From: Collinsella sp944321445
GTDB lineage: Bacteria > Actinomycetota > Coriobacteriia > Coriobacteriales > Coriobacteriaceae
Reading direction: 5' to 3' (one strand)
Length of the DNA: 64,000 nt
Assembly: GCF_030371825.1 (NCBI RefSeq)
Contig: NZ_JAUDDM010000002.1
The notes below the pieces were generated by a model, which was not told where the DNA came from, did not search any database, and saw nothing but the letters and a program-made list of their open reading frames with translations. The stretch's first letter is position 1, and every line of letters begins with the position of its first letter. A program made the translations under genes and the position numbers. Of this stretch, positions 23,874-32,181 are shown one piece after another.

Positions 23874-25610
23874 TCATACAAGACGGGCGTTGGTCGCCCG
23901 AGCGATAGCCTCCGCATCGTCGGTCGCGCGGATCTCTGCTCGAAAATCATCGTCCATAAGCGCTTCGGCGATCTTAGAGAGCAGCTTCAGGTGCTCGGTA
24001 CCCGCCTTGCTCTCGGGAATGAGCAAGCCTATGACCACGGTAACGCTTGCCGTGTCCATAGTCTCCCAGTCGTCTGCACCGTGAGCAAGCTTGACCACAT
24101 ACGCAGAGGCCTCCTGCACAGTCGAAGACTTCGCATGCGGGATGGCAAAGCCTTCCATCATGCCCGTCGTACCTTCCGCCTCGCGGCGCAAGAACGCTTG
24201 GAGCAGCTCCTCTTCATTGGTTGCCGAACCGAGCTCGACCGCCTTGGCAGAGATGAAGCGCAGCACCTCATCGCGCGAGGACAAATCCTGGGCGACAAAG
24301 ACATGGCTCGCGGGAACGAAGTCCGATTGGGCAGGCGCTTCGCTGGCCACAGAATCGGACGGCTCGTCTTCGGAAGTCATCGGGATGGCCGCCTCAGCCT
24401 CCGAAGCCTCCTGAAGCGCATGGTCACGATTGGGCTTGAGCCGCCAGACCAGGTCTTTGATAGCGCGAGGGACCGCTGTGATGACCCTGCCCACTTTCCA
24501 CGTCGTCGACGCCTCCATAACCGCAATACGCGATTCAGCCTTTTGGGCGCGCTTTTCTGCGACCACAGCACGATGCTCCTCGCGATTCGCACGCTCCTCC
24601 AAGGAGTCCGCGCGCTCTCCCATCGCCTTCAGCTGCTGATACGCCTCGTATGCACGCCACTCCTCATACTCCGCATGCTTCTTTTCGTGGTGAGCGCGCC
24701 ACGCAAAGCGGCCCGTAAGCGATACGGATGCGAACCTGCCGTCAAGAAACGGCGTGAACTGCTCGACGCCCTCGGGGCAGTTGTCGATCGCAACATCCAT
24801 GAACCAATTGGATAGCGCCTCAAGCCCATGCGCAAGGTCGACCTTCCCCGCAGCGATGGCGCGGAGGCGCTCCTTCTCGAATTCCCGTGACAACACAAGA
24901 TGGGACAAGAACACTTGTCCATCGCCCACATGGCTCGTGGTAACAGTATTGGGCCTCACATAGTATTCGTAGAGCAGATCGGGAATGACGTTGGCGCGCT
25001 CGGCGTGAAGCGTCACGCGAATGACATAAAAGTTATCCTCATTCATAATGCCTTCGGCGAAACGCGCGCGAGACTTATGTACTGCGCGAAGGCGCGAGAT
25101 GAGCATGCAAGGCTGACCGCAGAAGTTCCAGTCATTCTGCTGGGCGATGAACATCTGCTCGCCTGTGACCACACCGGGCTTCTGCCGACGCTCAAAATAG
25201 CGAGCATCCTGCGGGTAGCGTTTCTTGCAATCCTCGGACTCATACAATACCTCTGCTCCGAAGAACAGCACGTCAAGGGACTCCTCTTCGCACTGATCAA
25301 GCAGGCGCCGCAGCGTTCCTTCCTTCAGCCCGTCATCGACATCGAAGAAATAGAGATAGTCGCCCTTCGCCAGATCGATACCGCGATTCCGTGCCGCCCC
25401 GGCACCGGCGTTGCGCTGGTGGTATACGCGGAAGTTCGAGAGCTGCGCGGCGTAGCGGTCACACAGCTGCGGGGTGGAATCAGTCGAACCGTCATCGATA
25501 GCGATAATCTCGTACTCGTTTTGCTGAAGCCCCTGGTTGTGAATCGTCTCGATGCAGTCGGCAATGAAACGTTCTGCATTAAACATGGGAACGACGATGG
25601 AAAGGCGCAT
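23874..25610 (-). CDS. Glycosyltransferase family 2 fused to a PTS EIIA (fructose-type) domain
   Basis: One continuous frame of 578 residues joins two modules not normally found together. Residues 1 to about 220 are a GT-A glycosyltransferase 2: SIVVPMFNAERF at the start, IAIDDGSTDSTP, and the metal-binding DVDD at 90-93. Residues about 320-395 form a coiled coil ending in EASTTWKVGRVITAVPRAI, a tail motif seen in surface-glycan transferases. After a low-complexity Ser/Glu/Ala linker, residues about 430-578 match EIIA(Fru): FLRREAEGTTGMMEGFAIPH with the phospho-histidine at about 492. Start ATG 25610 has GAGG nine bases before it. It lies directly upstream of ptsH-ptsI-kinase in the same direction and diverges from the pyruvyltransferase. 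Phosphorylation by HPr could switch the enzyme; that is inference. Confidence 0.9.
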   Translation of the reverse strand: MRLSIVVPMFNAERFIADCIETIHNQGLQQNEYEIIAIDDGSTDSTPQLCDRYAAQLSNFRVYHQRNAGAGAARNRGIDLAKGDYLYFFDVDDGLKEGTLRRLLDQCEEESLDVLFFGAEVLYESEDCKKRYPQDARYFERRQKPGVVTGEQMFIAQQNDWNFCGQPCMLISRLRAVHKSRARFAEGIMNEDNFYVIRVTLHAERANVIPDLLYEYYVRPNTVTTSHVGDGQVFLSHLVLSREFEKERLRAIAAGKVDLAHGLEALSNWFMDVAIDNCPEGVEQFTPFLDGRFASVSLTGRFAWRAHHEKKHAEYEEWRAYEAYQQLKAMGERADSLEERANREEHRAVVAEKRAQKAESRIAVMEASTTWKVGRVITAVPRAIKDLVWRLKPNRDHALQEASEAEAAIPMTSEDEPSDSVASEAPAQSDFVPASHVFVAQDLSSRDEVLRFISAKAVELGSATNEEELLQAFLRREAEGTTGMMEGFAIPHAKSSTVQEASAYVVKLAHGADDWETMDTASVTVVIGLLIPESKAGTEHLKLLSKIAEALMDDDFRAEIRATDDAEAIARATNARLV

Positions 25611-25664
25611 CTCGAAGACCTCGCACACTATCATAAAAGCAAACCGACACGCGAAAGGGAGCCC

Positions 25665-27293
25665 GTGAAACACTATCGAATCGCAATCATCGCACCAATC
25701 GAGTACCACGAAGACAACCCGGTATGGCGGTGCTTCGAAGACCTTCGACTAGCTGGACACTGCGTAGAGCTCCTGGACCCCCGACGCTTTCCCAACATTA
25801 TAGATGAGGCGGGAAAGCCAAACCAAAAGACACTCGCCCCATTCCTTGAGCGGTTTAAACCCGATTACCTCTCCATCGGCAACGAAGACGCCCAAACGAT
25901 CCTGAACAATCTGAAGAAGACTGACGCCGGCACGGACTCCCCCACCCAGCGCTTCGTGATATTTGGTTACGTAGGTCCCAACAACTTCGGCGATGAGCTC
26001 ATCTTCTCGCTTATCTGCCGCCAGATTGAACGTCGGTTCCCCGGAGCGCATATCCAACTCATCGGCCATAATCCCGCATCTGCACTCGCGCGCCATGGCG
26101 TGGTCTCCATTACCTGCGACCAAAAGATGGAGGCGGACATCATGCTGCGCGGAGCGAGCGCTCTTGTGTACATGGCGGGCATCATGTTCGACGACCCTAT
26201 GGAATGGACCGCCGGACCCATTGATTTCATGCTCAACCCACGTTCTGAAATCGGCGGCCAGCTTGCCTTTACGCTACTCGCCGCGCTGTACAACATTCCG
26301 AGCGTGTACCTGGGAATCGGCGCAGGCCCGCTTGAAAACCCAGATGCCCAGGCGCTTGTTAACCTCGAGGCGCGCAATGGTGCCTACTACATCCCACGCG
26401 ACTCCGAGACGGAACGCCTATTGCTCCGCGCAGGAGTCCCCGCCAGCAGCATCGACCGCAAAGTCGACCTTGCGTTCTCAATCGAACGCGAAAGCGTCTG
26501 CGGCGCTGCGGATCTTCTACTCGCAAAGCACGACATGGAAGCCGGCTCTTACATTGCGATTACGCTGCGTGAGCACCGCCTTGTTCCCGAAGGGTTTGTG
26601 CAAAAACTCGCATCCGCACTAGAACGCATCGCCTTGTCGCGCGGGCTTACCCTTGCGTTTATCGATCTTGCGCCCGAAGATCATGCCATGCACTCCGCCG
26701 TTGTCGACCAACTGGATTCCGCATGCCGAGCATGCATCATCGATCCGGGGATCGATACTGCCGCAGTCGTCGACCTTCTCGCACGGTCGCATGCAGTCAT
26801 TGCCATGAGACTCCATGCCTCGATTGTCGCCAATGCATGCGGGGTTCCTTCTCTCGGGCTCGATTACAACGAGAAGATTGCGGCATACTACGAGCAAATG
26901 AATCGCGAGCAATACCTTCTGCCGCTCGACAGCGAATCCGAACGAATCGCGGACGCCTTCGCGTTCATGGAGAAGCACAGAGAGGCGGACATCACGTCCA
27001 TCAATCTGCGCGCTTCGACCAATCGCTCACAAGCCGTGGAAGCGTTCGATGCGTTCGAGCGCATTGTGCGCAGCGCTAGCCCACAACCCTATCGCCGTCG
27101 CATCTTTTATGCAAGAACGGTCTCAATCGAAGAGGAGCGCCTGCACGGCGTGGAAGCCGAACTCGAACGCACACGTGCCGAGCGCGACACCGCCCAAGCG
27201 GAAATCGAGCGCGTCCGTGCTTCGACCACCTGGCATGTCGGATCGTTCGTTACGGCTCTACCGCGCGCTCTTAAACGGATCAAAGACCGCTAG
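25665..27293 (+). CDS. Polysaccharide pyruvyltransferase family protein with coiled-coil tail
   Basis: Probably transfers pyruvate from PEP to a surface glycan as a ketal (CsaB/WcaK family). The 542-residue protein starts with a short Rossmann-like segment (YRIAIIAPIEYHEDNPVW, about 3-20) and a Ser/Thr-rich linker; the pyruvyltransferase domain begins at about 95 with FGYVGPNNFGDELIFSLI and continues with SVYLGIGAGPLENP, RDSETERLL and the late MRLHASIVANACGVPSLGL motif. The last 50 residues are a coiled coil ending ASTTWHVGSFVTALPRALK, nearly the same tail as in the divergently encoded GT2-EIIA fusion, suggesting a shared docking partner. GTG 25665 lies behind AAAGGGAG. The two starts are 54 bp apart, so both genes share a control region. 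Confidence 0.85.
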   Translation: MKHYRIAIIAPIEYHEDNPVWRCFEDLRLAGHCVELLDPRRFPNIIDEAGKPNQKTLAPFLERFKPDYLSIGNEDAQTILNNLKKTDAGTDSPTQRFVIFGYVGPNNFGDELIFSLICRQIERRFPGAHIQLIGHNPASALARHGVVSITCDQKMEADIMLRGASALVYMAGIMFDDPMEWTAGPIDFMLNPRSEIGGQLAFTLLAALYNIPSVYLGIGAGPLENPDAQALVNLEARNGAYYIPRDSETERLLLRAGVPASSIDRKVDLAFSIERESVCGAADLLLAKHDMEAGSYIAITLREHRLVPEGFVQKLASALERIALSRGLTLAFIDLAPEDHAMHSAVVDQLDSACRACIIDPGIDTAAVVDLLARSHAVIAMRLHASIVANACGVPSLGLDYNEKIAAYYEQMNREQYLLPLDSESERIADAFAFMEKHREADITSINLRASTNRSQAVEAFDAFERIVRSASPQPYRRRIFYARTVSIEEERLHGVEAELERTRAERDTAQAEIERVRASTTWHVGSFVTALPRALKRIKDR

Positions 27294-28306
27294 TCACGCT
27301 TCGTAGAAGCGCCATCAGAAGTGACAGAGCCAGACGCCGCACGCTGCTCCCCACGCAGCCGCGGCGTCATCTTTTCTATGAAGAAACGCGGCCGGCGCTT
27401 GGTCTCAAGGTAGGTTTTCCCAACGTATTCCCCGATAATCCCCAAGCTCATAAGCTGAATGCCGCCCATGAAGCACACGAGGCACGCAAGACTCGCCCAA
27501 CCGGATACCGTATTGCCCAGTAGCGCGTTCACGAACGCCCAGATCATGCCTACAAAGCTAAGAAGCGAAGCAATGATTCCGAAGAACGTGATGAAGCGAA
27601 TGGGCTGAATGGAAAAGCTGGTAATCCCATCCAGGGCAAAGGCGAGCATCTTGCGGAACGGATAGTGGCTCTCCCCCGCCATGCGCTCATGACGCACATA
27701 CTCGACGGTTGTCGAAGAAAACCCGACCAGGGGTATCAAGCCACGAAGGAAAACATTTGCCTCGTGATACTTGAGAAGCGCTGAGAGCGCACGGCGCGAC
27801 ATAAGGCGATAGTCGGCATGGTTGAACTCGCTCTCGATACCCATAGCATGCTGGATACGGTAGAACAGTTCCGCAGACCCGCGCTTGAAGGCGGAATCGC
27901 TCGAGCGATCGGAGCGAACACCATACACAATGTCATTCCCCTGCATATAGGCGTCAACCATGCGCTCCATCGCCGTGATGTCATCCTGGCCGTCGCAATC
28001 GATGCTGATCGCGATGTCAGCAACCTGGCATGCAACCGTGTACCCCGCCAAAAGCGCATACTGATGGCCACGATTGCGTGAGAGCGAAACACCCTGAATG
28101 CGTGCATCGCTCTTGGAAAGATCCTCGATGATGCCCCATGTGCCATCAGCGCTGCCGTCATTAACAAGCAGCACGCAGCTCTGCGGGGAAATCTTTCCCT
28201 TCTCCTCAAGATCGACAAGCTCTTGGACGAAAAGCGGGGCGGTGATCGGGAGCACGTCCTGCTCGTTGTAGCACGGTACGACTATGCACAGTCTTGGCAA
28301 CGGCAT
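27290..28306 (-). CDS. GtrB/DPM-like glycosyltransferase 2 with two C-terminal membrane helices
   Basis: Most likely transfers a sugar from a nucleotide donor to undecaprenyl phosphate, making the lipid-linked donor for membrane GT-C enzymes. The 338-residue protein has CIVVPCYNEQDVLP at the start, LVNDGSADGTW, the DxD equivalent SIDCDGQDD, and a substrate loop ending with SRRALSALLKY. Two hydrophobic hairpin helices (about 235-260 and 270-295) and ETKRRPRFFIE near the end are hallmarks of GtrB. ATG 28306 has GGAGG about 12 bases upstream. Its 3' end overlaps the pyruvyltransferase gene by four bases tail to tail. The GT-C-like gene upstream and the GtrA-like genes at 45-46 kb are natural partners. 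Confidence 0.9.
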   Translation of the reverse strand: MPLPRLCIVVPCYNEQDVLPITAPLFVQELVDLEEKGKISPQSCVLLVNDGSADGTWGIIEDLSKSDARIQGVSLSRNRGHQYALLAGYTVACQVADIAISIDCDGQDDITAMERMVDAYMQGNDIVYGVRSDRSSDSAFKRGSAELFYRIQHAMGIESEFNHADYRLMSRRALSALLKYHEANVFLRGLIPLVGFSSTTVEYVRHERMAGESHYPFRKMLAFALDGITSFSIQPIRFITFFGIIASLLSFVGMIWAFVNALLGNTVSGWASLACLVCFMGGIQLMSLGIIGEYVGKTYLETKRRPRFFIEKMTPRLRGEQRAASGSVTSDGASTKRD

Positions 28307-28370
28307 GGCACGAAGCCCCCTCCATAAACGCAATGCACTCAGATTAGGCTATTGTAGACCAGAACAAGGT

Positions 28371-30029
28371 TCAGTCGATATGCACGTCATAAACCGCATA
28401 GCTGCTATCGACGTTATCGCCTACGTACGTTACGCGTGCTCCCCACTGGCTCTCAAGCAGTTCTATATACGGGTCAACATCCATCCAATGCTGAACATAA
28501 AGGGAAAAATCATGTCCTAGTGACTCAAACTCAAACGAGCCAAACGAATCGATATTTGAGAAGTACACCGACTTGTCATAGCACATGGCATCTTGGAAAA
28601 TTGCTTCTTGGAGAAGTTTATCTCCCCAAAGGGCAACCATGGCATCATTACGCTGCGCAAGCTCTGCAACAGATTCATTGTGCTGATCAAAATATTTGAT
28701 TCCCTGCATATAGCCGCTCGCCGTCGCAGCAACTCCGAGCACCGCAACAACCCCAAGAGCGACAACACGCTTCTTAGGAAGCAAGCGGTTCAGAGCGCCC
28801 AATACGCAAGAATATGGCCATACCATAAGCACAGCATTTACGGCCATGAGATACCGAATGGAAGCATACGGAGCAACACGAGCGACAATAACAATGTAAA
28901 ACAGAGACGAGATAGCAAGGATGGCAACACCGAGCCACCATATTCCAGAGCTCTCATAGGCAACGGGCGCAAGGTGCTCTGTCTCTATCATCGCGGACGC
29001 TCTGTTGCGAAAGACAGCGACCAGCGCAAAGCAGAGTGCAAGCACCAGGACGAAAGGAAGCAAATAACCGAAAACGCCTGAATTTAGCAACCTGAAGTCC
29101 TCAACGAGATAGGCACCAAACGAATCACCCGAGGCGGCGCGCTCTAAAGCCTCCTGGCCACGAAAACTCGAGAACAGATGGTCGATGCTCGGAGGGAAGA
29201 GCAGTATCCCGGCAGCCACTCCTCCAATTCCACTCACCGCAAACAGGGCGGCGTTACCCACGCGACGGCGTGCGAGTAGAGTTATCCCAACACACAGATA
29301 TAGAACGAAGGCAAAGAAGACGAAGAAATACTGAGTCAGAAAGCCGCCAACAGTCGTGAGGAAAACTGCAAGTACATTCCCCAGATGAATGCGCTCGGAT
29401 TTCAAAAAGGAAAGCGCTGCAAGTGCAGAGCCCAAGAAGAACACGGCGAGCAGCTGATACATGCGTAGATACAGCATGCAATTGATCATGCCCGGGTTAA
29501 CAGCCCAAAGGCCACAGACAAGCAGCCCTGCCGACTTCGGAAGTCCAAGCATTTTTCCCAAAAAGTAGAGCTCGATTGTCGTGATGAGAGCGAACACGAT
29601 ATTGAGTCCAACGCCAATGATTGGATTTACCGAACCGGGAAATAGGGAATATGCTAAAGAGAACAAAGTATAGTAAAGCGGCGGATGGTTGTCAGAGGCC
29701 TGATTCTTGTAGAGCATCTCAAAATCAACGCCAAGAAAGCTGTCAACCGATGCCCATTCCCCCCAGGGATCACCCTGCTTATAGATAACGCCTTCTTCGG
29801 GAACCGCGTTCAACCAGTCACCGTTGGCGAGGAAAAACGTATACGATTCATCTTGAAATAATCCAAGCTTATGTACTGCAAACCAAGAGCAGACCGCCAG
29901 CTGCACGCAGAGGATAATTGCAAGCACTATGCAAGAGGCCTTGCGAATGCGCAAAGGATGTTCCGTAACTCGATGAGCGCAGTGCGCGACTGATTGCAAC
30001 AAATCATCACCAGATTCTTCATGGCTCAT
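28371..30029 (-). CDS. Polytopic membrane glycosyltransferase-like protein (GT-C fold)
   Basis: A 552-residue integral membrane protein with about eleven hydrophobic segments. After a cytoplasmic tail and first helix comes the external loop with QDESYTFF, matching the catalytic acidic motif (D/E near the first loop) of ArnT/PMT-type GT-C enzymes, and later NHPPLYY, another motif of the family. The C-terminal third is a soluble domain (about 440-552). It probably moves a sugar from a polyprenyl-phosphate donor to a wall glycan. It is immediately upstream of the GtrB-like gene in the same direction. G+C content is visibly lower than in the flanking housekeeping genes, which fits horizontal exchange of glycan loci. 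Confidence 0.75.
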   Translation of the reverse strand: MSHEESGDDLLQSVAHCAHRVTEHPLRIRKASCIVLAIILCVQLAVCSWFAVHKLGLFQDESYTFFLANGDWLNAVPEEGVIYKQGDPWGEWASVDSFLGVDFEMLYKNQASDNHPPLYYTLFSLAYSLFPGSVNPIIGVGLNIVFALITTIELYFLGKMLGLPKSAGLLVCGLWAVNPGMINCMLYLRMYQLLAVFFLGSALAALSFLKSERIHLGNVLAVFLTTVGGFLTQYFFVFFAFVLYLCVGITLLARRRVGNAALFAVSGIGGVAAGILLFPPSIDHLFSSFRGQEALERAASGDSFGAYLVEDFRLLNSGVFGYLLPFVLVLALCFALVAVFRNRASAMIETEHLAPVAYESSGIWWLGVAILAISSLFYIVIVARVAPYASIRYLMAVNAVLMVWPYSCVLGALNRLLPKKRVVALGVVAVLGVAATASGYMQGIKYFDQHNESVAELAQRNDAMVALWGDKLLQEAIFQDAMCYDKSVYFSNIDSFGSFEFESLGHDFSLYVQHWMDVDPYIELLESQWGARVTYVGDNVDSSYAVYDVHID

Positions 30030-30066
30030 AGCGACGCAGCATGTAGAATATCACAGTACTCATAGC

Positions 30067-30143
30067 GCGCCATTAGCTCAGTTGGATAGAGCAGGGGACT
30101 TCTAATCCCAAGGTCGTTGGTTCGAATCCGACATGGCGCACCA
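30067..30143 (+). tRNA. tRNA-Arg (anticodon UCU)
   Basis: Acceptor GCGCCAT pairs with ATGGCGC, the D arm reads TAGCTCAGTTGGATAGAGCA, the anticodon loop is CTTCTAA giving UCU, the T arm contains TTCGAATCC and CCA is encoded. The outermost anticodon-stem pair (G-A) is mismatched. It interrupts the glycan cluster and may be a hot spot for insertion. Confidence 0.95.
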
Positions 30144-30156
30144 ACGCATCCACCAT

Positions 30157-30178
30157 GGGCGCTCCGCGAGGAGCGCCC
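30157..30178. terminator. Hairpin after tRNA-Arg
   Basis: GGGCGCTCC (30157-30165) and GGAGCGCCC (30170-30178) form a perfect 9-bp stem with a GCGA loop, followed by ATTGCATT. It lies between tRNA-Arg and the convergent galactofuranosyltransferase-like gene and probably stops transcripts from both sides, although the T-tract is weak. Confidence 0.65.
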
Positions 30179-30184
30179 ATTGCA

Positions 30185-32029
30185 TTACAGCCCCAGATAC
30201 TCGGTCCAAAACTCACGAGACGTCAGCCGAGGAAGCGCATCCTTCCACGCCTGGCGAACGCGCTTGCCCTCCGAACGATACCGACGCATAAGTTCGTGCT
30301 CACGGATACGAATGGCGCGGAACCGTGCACGGTCCATGTGACGGATCGCACCCTTCTTGCGTGTGGGATCCAGATAGACGACCGTCTCGCAGCCGGTCGT
30401 ATTCCCCTCGAGCGAGCACGTTCCGTTCTTAACGACGTACCCTGCACGATGGCCCAAGAACGGCTTGGGCATGTAATGCTTGTCGTAGGGCACCGAGCGC
30501 CAGTACTTCATGAAGGGTGAGTAATGGAAGTCGAGGCTCGTGTTCGCAAGCACCTCGGGCGTCACCCCAGCAGCACGCAAAACGGCAGGATCCATTTCCT
30601 CAACCGGTACGACCTTCTCGTTACGCTTTCCGTTCGCCTGCATGAGCGCAGAGCCATCCAGCCTCGCAAGATAGCCGGGGCCCTTGAGATAGTCATCGAG
30701 GCCGTCGAGCAAAAACTCGGCAGAGACGTAATCGAGCTCGCGCAGAGACTGGCGCACGCTGCGAACGAGGCGCACGATAAACAGTGACTCCGATGCGCAA
30801 TCGTCAACAGCAATCATCGCCAGAAAGTTACGTGTGTACTGATAGCAATCAACCGAAGCGCGATACCTGCCCTCGAAGCTCTCGTGCCACACGCAGATAC
30901 CGTTCATAGTCATGTAGGTGGGGTCGTTGCGCATGCCGAATTCAACGTCGTCACAACGGATGAAAAACGGCATGGGAAGACCGTTGCGCTCAACGTCCGC
31001 CGTAGGTATGCAACTGAACCACCAAGCGCCATAGGCACTCGGGACCTCGACGTCGATGCGCTCGTTCTCAACGATATCTTCGAGCAACCCAACATTAAGA
31101 TCCGGTTTGACGCGACGGTAAACGCCCGAGTTCACAACGTACGAAACGTCTTCAAACTGACGCGTTGGCTCTTCGAGTGAAAGCATCGCACCGTTGATGT
31201 AGGCGGAGCGGTACCTCCCTTGCGCCAAGGACAGCAGGTTGAACGTCCGAATGAGGCTCTCGGCCACGATGCGCACGTCATCGTCCATGACGAGCACATG
31301 CGTGTACGCACCCGGCACCTCAGTGGCCGCCATCATACCGCGCGCAAAACCACCGGATCCGCCCACATTGGGGTTGGGAATCACGGTGACCAAATCATCG
31401 TTCAGCGCTTTGGCGTCGAGCGTTTGACCGTTGTCGACAACGAACATATGGAAGTTGCCCATGATGGGCGCTCCCTCGGCGCGCACCGCCTCTTGCACCA
31501 AATCGATATTTGCAGTGATGTAGGCTTCCTTTTTGAAGGTAGTCGTCGCAATGGCGAGGCGAACCGGATTGATACAGCCCGCATCGACCTTCGCATACCA
31601 CCACGCACGTGAGACCTGCGCAGAGCCGCCCTCTGCGGGAACCACCGTAAAACCAACAAGGTCCTCCCCTGCCGTCGAAATCTCGATATCGACAACGGTG
31701 AATTCATCTTGAGAAGCGAAAACATGACGCGATAGCTCACGACGATCCGAGCCGTCGCTCGCAACGCCCTCGACGATGATTTCGCCCTCGCCCATTACCT
31801 TTACATGCAACCAGACGATATCAATCCCCGCGTACTGGGACCACTTTTTCGCCGAGCAAGCGTTGAGATAGGTGAAGAAGTCTACCGGGCCGGCAAGGGA
31901 CAGAGCCCTGGCGTCTTCATCAAATGTTGCCACAGAAGCAGCAGCACGATAGTAAAGCTCGGGATGGAGCGCCGCATGGTCGTCTACCCGCAGGAGAACA
32001 TTTGCAAGTTTGTAATCGACCGTAGACAT
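30185..32029 (-). CDS. GlfT2-like galactofuranosyltransferase (GT2)
   Basis: Probably polymerises or adds galactofuranose to a surface glycan from UDP-Galf. The 614-residue protein has the layout of GlfT2: an N-terminal beta-sandwich (about 1-165), a GT-A core with IATTTFKKEAYI, NPNVGGSGGFARGM and the metal-binding VMDDDVRI, then FFIRCDDVEFGMR and VWHESF holding the catalytic acid and metal His, and a helical C-terminal region. ATG 32029 has AGGAG seven bases upstream; the frame continues 16 codons further through a palindrome and is not coding there. No UDP-galactopyranose mutase gene is in the window, so the donor must be made elsewhere. Confidence 0.88.
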   Translation of the reverse strand: MSTVDYKLANVLLRVDDHAALHPELYYRAAASVATFDEDARALSLAGPVDFFTYLNACSAKKWSQYAGIDIVWLHVKVMGEGEIIVEGVASDGSDRRELSRHVFASQDEFTVVDIEISTAGEDLVGFTVVPAEGGSAQVSRAWWYAKVDAGCINPVRLAIATTTFKKEAYITANIDLVQEAVRAEGAPIMGNFHMFVVDNGQTLDAKALNDDLVTVIPNPNVGGSGGFARGMMAATEVPGAYTHVLVMDDDVRIVAESLIRTFNLLSLAQGRYRSAYINGAMLSLEEPTRQFEDVSYVVNSGVYRRVKPDLNVGLLEDIVENERIDVEVPSAYGAWWFSCIPTADVERNGLPMPFFIRCDDVEFGMRNDPTYMTMNGICVWHESFEGRYRASVDCYQYTRNFLAMIAVDDCASESLFIVRLVRSVRQSLRELDYVSAEFLLDGLDDYLKGPGYLARLDGSALMQANGKRNEKVVPVEEMDPAVLRAAGVTPEVLANTSLDFHYSPFMKYWRSVPYDKHYMPKPFLGHRAGYVVKNGTCSLEGNTTGCETVVYLDPTRKKGAIRHMDRARFRAIRIREHELMRRYRSEGKRVRQAWKDALPRLTSREFWTEYLGL

Positions 32030-32063
32030 GTGACAACTCCTCGTTGCATCGCCCATATACCAA

Positions 32064-32097
32064 ATCAATCCATTCAAGTCTACTTGAATGGATTGAT
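32064..32097. repeat. Perfect 16-bp-arm palindrome before the GlfT2-like gene
   Basis: ATCAATCCATTCAAGT (32064-32079) and its exact reverse complement (32082-32097) flank two bases, CT. It sits 35-68 bp before the GlfT2-like start and just after a terminator of the upstream gene. The AT-rich composition without a T-tract suits an operator better than a terminator. Confidence 0.7.
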
Positions 32098-32120
32098 GCC
32101 GGTTGCTTTTTCATCGCAGA

Positions 32121-32157
32121 ACCCAAAAACCGGCACGGCCTTTCGACCGCGCCGGTT
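32121..32157 (-). terminator. Terminator of the GH25-SLH gene
   Basis: Leftward, AACCGGCGCGGTC (32157-32145) pairs with GGCCGTGCCGGTT (32140-32128), with one mismatch and a GAAA loop, followed by TTTTTGGG. A good intrinsic terminator 25 bp after the gene. Confidence 0.85.
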
Positions 32158-32181
32158 AGAAACATGGAGTGAAGCTCGACA

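Noticed and set aside
23693..23950. N-terminal extension of the HPr frame
   Set aside because: HPr is complete from 23692 with His15 and Ser46 at standard positions and a good ribosome-binding site.
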